Shown here: positions 1-4,415 of the stretch, one piece after another
Position numbering within the stretch: position 1 is the stretch's first letter
Layout of the letters: the number at the start of each line of letters is the position of its first letter
NCBI GenBank assembly: GCA_900543715.1
Contig: UQSX01000115.1
Location: 1-7,399, forward strand
Length of the DNA: 7,399 nucleotides
DNA from: an uncultured Blautia sp.
Lineage (GTDB): Bacteria; Bacillota; Clostridia; Lachnospirales; Lachnospiraceae
Direction of reading: 5' to 3'
Made by a program: the position numbers and the translations under genes
Notes under the pieces: generated by a model
Seen by the model: the letters and a program-made list of their open reading frames with translations, nothing else
What the model was told of the DNA's origin: nothing
Database searches by the model: none

Positions 1-2
1 CT

Positions 3-455
3 GTATCACCTTTGCAGATGCCTTATCAGGATCGTCTCAACGGTTATATTTCTGCTCTTGAAGAACACAAAATTCCTGTTGATAATGAACTGATCAGTTA
101 CGGAGAACCCGCCATCAAGGGCGGCTATGATCAGATGTGGACATTACTTGCAAAACAAAAAAAATTCACCGCTGTATTTGCCGCAGGTGATACAATGGCA
201 ATCGGTGCTATGAAAGCATTAAAAGATCAGGGACTGCGTGTTCCTGAAGACTGTGCTGTTGTCGGCTTTGATGATATTGATCTTTCTTCTGTATGGGAAC
301 CAGCGATTACCACAATCCGTCAGCCCAAGGAGATGATGGGAAGGATTGCATTCCAGAAACTGCTGGCCCTCATGCAGAATGAACCTATTGCAGTCAGTCA
401 AGAATATTTACCATACGAACTGGTAATACGGGAAAGTTGCGGTTATTTTCTATGA
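3..455 (+). CDS. LacI/GalR-family transcriptional regulator, C-terminal part (5' end outside window)
   Basis: The frame is open to the left edge, and 150 residues are visible of a family that usually runs about 330-340, so the N-terminal helix-turn-helix and the first half of the sugar-binding domain are missing. What remains is the second lobe of the periplasmic-binding-protein-like effector domain. Family hallmarks are the QDRLNGYISAL segment near the start, FAAGDTMAIGAMKAL (the usual ND is GD here), the strand VPEDCAVVGFDDID, and the ITTIRQP segment before the C-terminal helix. Such proteins repress sugar or polyol catabolic genes and release DNA when a small ligand binds. The ligand and operator cannot be told from this fragment. 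The TTG at 12 is not a true start, because homology continues into the codons before it. A weak hairpin (CCTGA/TCAGG, 465-481) follows the stop, but it lacks a clear T tract on this strand. Confidence 0.93.
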   Translation, partial: VSPLQMPYQDRLNGYISALEEHKIPVDNELISYGEPAIKGGYDQMWTLLAKQKKFTAVFAAGDTMAIGAMKALKDQGLRVPEDCAVVGFDDIDLSSVWEPAITTIRQPKEMMGRIAFQKLLALMQNEPIAVSQEYLPYELVIRESCGYFL

Positions 456-598
456 CTAACAGTGCCTGATATTTTTTCAGGTTATTACATAAATAAAAAC
501 TTATCACTTTACAGCATATTCAAAAATATTGTACATAGTCCTTTATCGTAGAATGCGTTTGCGACAAACATCTCAAAAGAAAGTAATCTTTACAAGCC

Positions 599-627
599 AA
601 AAACCCTGGAAGACTCATCTCCCAGGG
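599..627 (-). terminator. Intrinsic terminator, minus strand, downstream of the toxin-antitoxin operon
   Basis: Read on the minus strand, CCCTGG and CCAGGG form a 6-bp stem (extendable by G-U pairs) around a 12-nt loop. Five T residues (plus-strand A run 599-603) follow directly. It lies about 230 nt past the antitoxin stop and would end that transcript after the repeat-rich segment. Confidence 0.6.
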
Positions 628-631
628 CCAA

Positions 632-802
632 GGCATCTATTTCTCACGCCCTGAAAAACACCCATTTTCAGGCCGCAAATCCACTCATTTTTTCCCCAAA
701 AACCACTACATCTTGTGGTTTTATCCTCTATTTTTCTCCAAAACCACAATTCGGCATCTAAACTACCGTAGCTTAATGTGTTGCTGCGGTGGAATAGATG
801 CC
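632..802. repeat. Repeat-rich non-coding element with nested inverted repeats
   Basis: A perfect 10-bp inverted repeat (GGCATCTATT at 632-641, AATAGATGCC at 793-802) encloses several further hairpins. CCTGAAAA/TTTTCAGG lies at 650-672, and AAAACCAC/GTGGTTTT at 699-722. A long imperfect stem spans 753-802: GGCATCTA pairs with TAGATGCC, then a 2x2 A-rich internal loop, then about 10 further pairs (ACCGTAGC against GCTGCGGT, including G-U pairs), closed by a roughly 10-nt loop. The right arm at 795-802 can therefore pair with either 632-639 or 753-760, two mutually exclusive folds. It sits between convergent genes and no protein frame here is credible. It could be a small structured RNA, a degenerate miniature mobile element, or part of the 3' UTR of the minus-strand operon. 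No flanking target duplication is apparent. Confidence 0.55.
679..747. repeat. Imperfect direct repeat pair inside the structured element
   Basis: Two copies run 679-706 and 723-747. Both begin ATCC, continue through a T-rich centre followed by CC, and end AAAACCAC; they differ by small indels and a few substitutions. The GTGGTTTT at 715-722 between them is the complement of the shared end, so the spacer can pair with either copy. Confidence 0.5.
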
Positions 803-857
803 ACTTATTTATATGTCGTCTATACTCTCTCTTTGCAAATGTATATCCATAAATATA

Positions 858-1052
858 TTATCTTTTTAATATTGCATCAATCTCGTCCAGACTAATATCT
901 GGTCTCTCATATTTTTCTTCTGTATAGTCTCCGTAACCAAGATCAAATTGCTGGATAAATTTGACCATTCCTACTGGCCCCAGTGCTTCTCTTAGGACCT
1001 TCATCCCGGCATTTCTTACATCGACTGGATTATTCAAATCAACATTTAACAT
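858..1052 (-). CDS. Small putative antitoxin partner of a PIN-domain toxin
   Basis: This is a 64-residue, mostly helical, charged protein with a conserved-looking core (NAGMKVLREALGPVGMVKF, then FDLGYGDYTEEKYE). I recall similar short proteins with LGPVGM and GYGDYT motifs beside PIN-domain genes in clostridia, usually annotated hypothetical; I cannot check this here. The start codon directly follows the toxin stop, with no intervening base. A strong ribosome binding site (GGAGGT, 7 nt before the ATG) lies inside the last toxin codons, so the two genes are very likely translationally coupled. The expected role is to bind and neutralise the PIN nuclease and perhaps autoregulate the operon. No helix-turn-helix or ribbon-helix-helix can be named with confidence, so the antitoxin call rests mainly on gene context. 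Confidence 0.7.
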   Translation of the reverse strand: MLNVDLNNPVDVRNAGMKVLREALGPVGMVKFIQQFDLGYGDYTEEKYERPDISLDEIDAILKR

Positions 1053-1490
1053 TTAGAACACCTCCCAGGCAAACTGTAGTGGATTCTGCACTTTAACTTT
1101 TAACTCTAATTTTGAGGCCATGTTGCTCATTTTGTCATCTGTTGTAAGCAACACATCTGCATTCGCACTCTCCGCTGCAGCTATATGCAAACTGTCAAAT
1201 GTGCGGATCTTTGATATCTTCATTATATCCTCTGATCGTTTTTTTATCTCATCTGTATAGGCTACGTGCATATGTGTAACCTGATATAGCTCTTTAACTT
1301 TCCGCTTTTTTGTCTCATCGCCCATACGTTCCATCTCTAATTCCAGCATTTCGCTTCCGACAATTTCATATACGTTCAATTGCCCTCGTTTCAATATAGT
1401 AAGGATTGCTTCACTTTCCAGATGAATACGTTCCTGCGTCTGATCATCAAACGGCCGATTGTAACAACAATTATCCAAATATATTCTCAT
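1053..1490 (-). CDS. PIN-domain ribonuclease, VapC-like putative toxin
   Basis: This 145-residue single-domain protein has the length and layout of PIN nucleases, metal-dependent RNases that in VapBC-type systems cleave tRNA or rRNA and stop growth. Acidic active-site candidates sit in the expected order: Asp6 in IYLDNCCYNRPFDD, Glu47 in GSEMLELE, Asp99 in RTFDSLHIAAAE, and Asp118/Asp119 in LLTTDDKM. The LDNCCYNRPFDD start is characteristic of one clostridial PIN subgroup. The start ATG has an AGAAAGG ribosome binding site 8 nt upstream. The gene is first in a two-gene operon, with the small downstream protein as presumed antitoxin, which reverses the classical antitoxin-first order. All four acidic positions are present, so the nuclease looks intact. 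The RNA target cannot be predicted. Confidence 0.87.
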   Translation of the reverse strand: MRIYLDNCCYNRPFDDQTQERIHLESEAILTILKRGQLNVYEIVGSEMLELEMERMGDETKKRKVKELYQVTHMHVAYTDEIKKRSEDIMKISKIRTFDSLHIAAAESANADVLLTTDDKMSNMASKLELKVKVQNPLQFAWEVF

Positions 1491-1510
1491 ACATCATACC
1501 TTTCTGCTAA

Positions 1511-1762
1511 TCATATTATAAACCATTTTACCGGGATAAACAATCTTTTTATAATAACGGGATAGCAGTCAGCTCTGAAATGTGCCTTTACAGGAAATTT
1601 TGTCATGTCATGCTTTTTGCCTAATTCCATTTCCTGAAAAAATCTCTTAAAATCTTCCAGTTTTGTATAAGCGTAATAAAAGACTGTTCCAAATGATTTC
1701 TGGCTCCCACGATAATCCAATGCAGTCTGGTCTTCACTACTGAATTTTATACTGAGTACCAT
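1511..1762 (-). CDS. Unrecognised short reading frame, possibly a gene remnant
   Basis: An 83-residue frame that I do not recognise. Its middle has a protein-like composition (segments such as GTVFYYAYTKLEDFKRFF). The frame stays open and coherent for 11 codons upstream of the ATG, back to a stop at 1796-1798, so the annotated start may not be genuine. No good ribosome binding site precedes it: a purine run abuts the ATG with no spacing. Its last codons coincide with the -35 and -10 elements of the toxin promoter. It may be the tail of a larger degraded gene. Function unknown. Confidence 0.3.
   Translation of the reverse strand: MVLSIKFSSEDQTALDYRGSQKSFGTVFYYAYTKLEDFKRFFQEMELGKKHDMTKFPVKAHFRADCYPVIIKRLFIPVKWFII
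1515..1543 (-). promoter_or_regulatory. Predicted sigma-70-type promoter of the toxin-antitoxin operon
   Basis: On the minus strand, TTGTTT (1538-1543) and a consensus TATAAT (1515-1520) are separated by 17 bp. Transcription would start near 1508, leaving a leader of about 18 nt before the toxin ATG with its AGAAAGG site. The promoter overlaps the last codons of the short upstream frame, which suggests the end of that frame is not under protein-coding constraint. Confidence 0.65.
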
Positions 1763-1791
1763 CTTCCCGCTGTATTCTTCGTAATCAGTTT

Positions 1792-1899
1792 TTATTTACA
1801 AGAATCATCCTCTGCTTCCTGCCAGCTTTCTGGGGCAAGCCGGGCTTCATGGTACCGCTTCCCTTTGGTCCCTCTTAGGATCTGGAAAAATCCAGACAT
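1792..1899 (-). CDS. Very short hypothetical reading frame (35 residues)
   Basis: The frame begins MSGFFQILRGTKGKRY and ends in an acidic tail (ESWQEAEDDSCK). A GAGGT motif lies 8 nt before the ATG. An alternative in-frame ATG at 1914 would add five residues, but it sits inside the arm of the 1913-1947 inverted repeat. The hydrophobic start, basic middle and acidic end look protein-like, but the frame is short and unmatched to any family I know. It could be a small protein or the tail of a lost gene. Confidence 0.25.
   Translation of the reverse strand: MSGFFQILRGTKGKRYHEARLAPESWQEAEDDSCK
1881..1896. repeat. Short perfect hairpin
   Basis: TCTGGA and TCCAGA form a 6-bp stem with an AAAA loop. 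It falls in the first codons of the short frame ending at 1792. No T tract follows on either strand, so it is not a clear terminator. It is the first of three inverted repeats clustered between 1881 and 1994. Confidence 0.4.
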
Positions 1900-1912
1900 A
1901 AAAATATACCTC

Positions 1913-1947
1913 ATCCCCACAGCCCATGGATTATCGGCTGTGGGGAT
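1913..1947 (-). repeat. Perfect 12-bp inverted repeat, possible second terminator
   Basis: ATCCCCACAGCC (1913-1924) and GGCTGTGGGGAT (1936-1947) are exact complements around an 11-nt loop, giving a stable GC-rich hairpin. On the minus strand it is followed a few bases later by TATATTTTT, a weak T tract. It may back up the terminator just upstream, or be a protein-binding palindrome. Confidence 0.6.
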
Positions 1948-1956
1948 CCATTAACG

Positions 1957-1994
1957 CAAAAAATCTAGGGAGCGTTCTTCCGCTCCGCAGATCT
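1957..1994 (-). terminator. Intrinsic terminator, minus strand, downstream of the PduB-like gene
   Basis: On the minus strand GGAGCG and CGCTCC form a 6-bp stem with a 6-nt loop. It is extended past a 2x2 mismatch by ATCT/AGAT and followed by six T residues (plus-strand A run 1958-1963). It would end transcription coming from the PduB-like pseudogene. Confidence 0.75.
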
Positions 1995-2009
1995 AAGTAT
2001 CGCTAATAA

Positions 2010-2099
2010 TCAAATTTTCTCATAATGGTCCACATCAATGACAATAACAGGTGAATCTCCCACATCAACCATTATAGGCATGGCCACATAATTAACCAT
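2010..2099 (-). CDS. Very short hypothetical reading frame (29 residues)
   Basis: The frame lies between the PduB-like stop and the terminator at 1957-1994. It is rich in valine and aspartate (VDVGDSPVIVIDVDHYEKI). No clear ribosome binding site precedes the ATG, and an in-frame stop lies three codons upstream. It starts 29 nt after the PduB-like frame, so it would share that transcript. It resembles no shell protein I know. It may be the remnant of a former downstream gene or a chance frame. Confidence 0.2.
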   Translation of the reverse strand: MVNYVAMPIMVDVGDSPVIVIDVDHYEKI

Positions 2100-2128
2100 G
2101 GTAATCTTTTATTTTCTTGCAAAAACTT

Positions 2129-2816
2129 CTAAATCCACGGATTTCCCAGAGAATGAGGTTCTTCGCCCAAAGAACCAAGAAGTTGTTTACCCGCATGAAT
2201 CGCTGTCCGCAGCGCCTGTCGCACCGCTGCAGATTCCCCTGTGAAACACAGCACCACCTCATTAGCAAAGCAATTGTCAAGAGGGTGATGATAACCGATC
2301 ACAGTCACCGGGGCAGACTTCACCGCCAGATCCGATACGAGGCATCCTATGGCGGCCGGCCCGCAGCATATGATTCCAAACGCCTTGCCTTCCACCGCTC
2401 CCAGCGTCTTGACACAGCACTGCCCTCGCAGTATAGCTAAAGGAAAGATGACCTGCGTCATTTACATAAACTTCGCCGAACTGTTTCGGCAGCTGTTCCA
2501 GAGCGTTCTCTACCGCATGCCTTGCATCCGATACATCGTTGGCTCCAATATAGAACAGGGTACCGCATCCAGCTCCGCCCTTGCTGTCCCTGGATGCCTC
2601 CATGGAGATCAGCTCCACATCAGCCGCCTTTACAGCCTCATCCACAGCAATCACCTGCGGCCCTACCGCCACGCGGCCTCCAAAGATGCCAATAGAACGG
2701 TATTCTCCCAGCTTCATAAATGGTGCAAGGGAAGGATCGATTCCGGGAATCACCAGACCGATCGTATCTCCTATTGCAGTACCTACAAATTCTGTTATCT
2801 GGCTATGGTCTGTCAT
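2129..2816 (-). pseudogene. pduB: PduB-type microcompartment shell protein, interrupted by a frameshift
   Basis: Two overlapping minus-strand frames together make one tandem-BMC-domain shell protein of about 228 residues. The first frame (start 2816) carries EFVGTAIGDTIGLVI, YRSIGIFGGRVAVGPQ, DEAVKAADVELISME and DSKGGAGCGTLFYIG, then AGHLSFSYTARA. The second resumes with KTLGAVEGKAFGI and runs through GPAAIG, FANEVVLCFTGESAAVRQA and KQLLGSLGEEP to a stop at 2129. The joint lies near 2409-2422 and needs one base skipped, so either a base was gained or two were lost. PduB proteins form trimers with a gated pore in shells around diol- or choline-degrading enzymes. The start matches the short PduB' form lacking the N-terminal cargo-binding extension; a stop lies upstream, so no extension is possible. 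An AGGAGA ribosome binding site (2823-2828) sits 6 nt before the ATG. Without frameshifting, the product loses its second domain and gains an unrelated tail to 2277. Confidence 0.88.
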
Positions 2817-2851
2817 ATGGTTTCTCCTGTTCTTTCATTTAACATATCCTT

Positions 2852-2860
2852 ATTATACCA
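2852..2860 (-). promoter_or_regulatory. Predicted extended -10 promoter of the PduB-like gene
   Basis: On the minus strand the sequence TGGTATAAT is a perfect extended -10 element (TGn before consensus TATAAT). No good -35 hexamer lies 16-18 bp upstream, which extended -10 promoters tolerate. Transcription would start near 2845, with a leader of about 29 nt containing the AGGAGA ribosome binding site. Confidence 0.6.
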
Positions 2861-3340
2861 TAGCTATTTCTTCTTCTATATGCAAAATCAAAACCATAAA
2901 CCTGTAAAATCCATTCGAGTCTGTGTTGGACATGTTTGGTGATAATATCTTTATCCTACAACTGTGGCACTAATATTCTCTTTTTAGAACTATACTTTTG
3001 CCATAAACCGATTCCTTTGCATGAATTATACGAAATAGCCATGCGTAACTACCGCTGTCGTTCTCCCGCTTCTGTACTTCCGCATCCTTCGTTCTCATGA
3101 TACAATCAATGTATCTGATATGATATGGAGCCAGTTCGAGCTAATGTATTACAGAAGAAGATGAGGAGGACTTTTGAGATGTAGATTACTTTTTAAATGA
3201 ATTTGATGATATTGAAAATGACAATTTCGGTGAAGAAGGACTCTATATCTTCTAAATCCAAATTATTTACTTTCTATACCAGCTTTTTTAACGGGCTATT
3301 TTCATATTTTTAATCAAAAATAAATACTTTCCCATAAAGA
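2861..3340. other. Intergenic stretch with only short, unsupported frames
   Basis: No convincing gene. On the minus strand, 2970-3098 is a 42-residue frame (start MRTKDAEVQK) with a basic hydrophobic tail and no family match. On the plus strand, 3178-3255 encodes an acidic, aromatic-rich tail (DVDYFLNEFDD) ending in a stop. An in-frame TGA separates it from another acidic run, EEDEEDF, just upstream. Both could be scraps of decayed genes. No tRNA, repeat array or mobile-element end was seen. Confidence 0.4.
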
Positions 3341-3341
3341 G

Positions 3342-3378
3342 AAAAGCGGCCTTCTATGCATTACACAGAGCAGACCGC
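3342..3378 (-). terminator. Probable intrinsic terminator of the kinase-regulator operon
   Basis: On the minus strand GCGGTC pairs with GGCCGC (6 bp, one G-U), with a loop of about 21 nt, followed by TTTT. It lies 18 nt past the response regulator stop. The long loop makes it weaker than the other terminators here. Confidence 0.5.
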
Positions 3379-3396
3379 ATTTACATCAAACAGATT

Positions 3397-4398
3397 TCAT
3401 TTTTTTATTTTATTCTTATATTCCTTCACAGTCATATTCTCATATTTTTTAAATACTCTGCTGAAATAGCTGCTTTCGCTGTATCCAAGACGGAAGGCAA
3501 CCTCCCCGATACTGTCCTCTGTGAAATAAAAATATCCCTTCGCAAGATGCATCTTTTTCATATGAAGATACTCTGTAACGCTCACATGGAACTGTGACCG
3601 GAATATCCTGCTTAAATATCCCTGGCTGACTGCACAGTTCTCAATAATCTTATTGAGCGTAATCTCTTCTTTAATATGCTGATCAATATACAGAAAAATA
3701 TTGTCAAGAAGAGGATACCGTTTCATACTGCTCTGCTGGAACAAATAATCGACCACGCGGAACAGCCACAACTCAGATGTTTTCTTCTCTAAAATCAAAC
3801 TCTTATTGATGGGAAACAGTTCAATTATGGTATTCTTTTCATCATATAAATTCTGCGTGTCCGTCAGCTGCTGCCCTATGTAAGAAAATGCTTTCACCAG
3901 CCGGTCCGGCTCAGGGCCGGCATTTTCATAAATACAGTCTATAATCCCCGGAAGTCTTTGGTAGAACATCTGAAAGTCCCTTTCTTTCAGTATCTCCACC
4001 AACTCCTCCACCTGTTTATTTGAGGTATCTTCCTTCTCTGTTTTATAGTTTCTAAAGATTGTATTCAGATTTTTGGCCATAACCGGTTTTTCAATCATTG
4101 CCTTTACCGTCCCCGGAACAATGCTCTCAATCAGGCCGGCCGAAGTGCAGACTGTCATTCCATAGATCACCGTATCAGGGCAAAACTGGCGGATGAGCCG
4201 ACCTGTTTCCGCGCCTGATATTCCCGGCAGCTGCATTTCCACAAATACAAGATCAACTGCGCATGACCTGCATACCTTGACAGCCTTCTCTCCGGTTGTC
4301 ACCTTATCAACAATCTCAAACTGTTCATATCCGGCAATCATTGCTTCAAGCGCTTCCTGTGAAAGCATATCGTTGTCAACAATCAAAATTCTGTACAT
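3397..4398 (-). CDS. AraC-type response regulator with Glu at the phosphoacceptor site
   Basis: This cytoplasmic DNA-binding regulator has 333 residues. Residues 1-115 form a receiver domain: the acidic pair Asp8/Asp10 in ILIVDND, Thr82 in GMTVC, and Lys104-Pro105 in IEKPV are all in place. The phosphorylatable Asp expected after the third strand is Glu54 (VFVEMQLPGISG, GAA codon). Residues 120-225 are a linker with no domain I can name. Residues 230-333 are an AraC/XylS domain with two helix-turn-helix units (ITLNKIIENCAVSQGYLSRI and SIGEVAFRLGYSESSYFSRV), as in the YesN-like group. The gene follows the sensor kinase by 17 nt, with an AAGGGA site 10 nt before the ATG, so the two form an operon. 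Likely targets are the glycyl radical enzyme locus, by context. Glu for Asp often mimics the phosphorylated state, so the protein may be active without phosphorylation, or tuned by direct contact with its partner. Confidence 0.92.
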   Translation of the reverse strand: MYRILIVDNDMLSQEALEAMIAGYEQFEIVDKVTTGEKAVKVCRSCAVDLVFVEMQLPGISGAETGRLIRQFCPDTVIYGMTVCTSAGLIESIVPGTVKAMIEKPVMAKNLNTIFRNYKTEKEDTSNKQVEELVEILKERDFQMFYQRLPGIIDCIYENAGPEPDRLVKAFSYIGQQLTDTQNLYDEKNTIIELFPINKSLILEKKTSELWLFRVVDYLFQQSSMKRYPLLDNIFLYIDQHIKEEITLNKIIENCAVSQGYLSRIFRSQFHVSVTEYLHMKKMHLAKGYFYFTEDSIGEVAFRLGYSESSYFSRVFKKYENMTVKEYKNKIKK

Positions 4399-4415
4399 AA
4401 TTTTGAAATCCCTTC

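Noticed and set aside
632..802. CRISPR array or retron non-coding RNA
   Set aside because: Only two diverged repeat copies are present with no regular spacers, and no Cas or reverse transcriptase gene is in the window.
713..895. A 60-codon plus-strand frame
   Set aside because: It runs through the repeat-rich hairpin region and into the antisense of the antitoxin. Its composition reflects the repeats and no family is recognisable.
2405..2425. Programmed ribosomal frameshifting in the PduB-like gene
   Set aside because: The shift required is +1, and no CTT-TGA-type site, stop codon, slippery run or downstream stimulatory element is visible at the joint. A mutation is simpler.
2117..2942. Several plus-strand reading frames of up to 197 codons opposite the PduB-like gene
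   Set aside because: They are antisense to a recognisable shell protein, have no family resemblance, and lack ribosome binding sites. GC-rich coding DNA often leaves the opposite strand open.
2970..3098. A 42-codon minus-strand frame as a real small gene
   Set aside because: No ribosome binding site stands out, no family is recognisable, and a frame of this length is plausible by chance.
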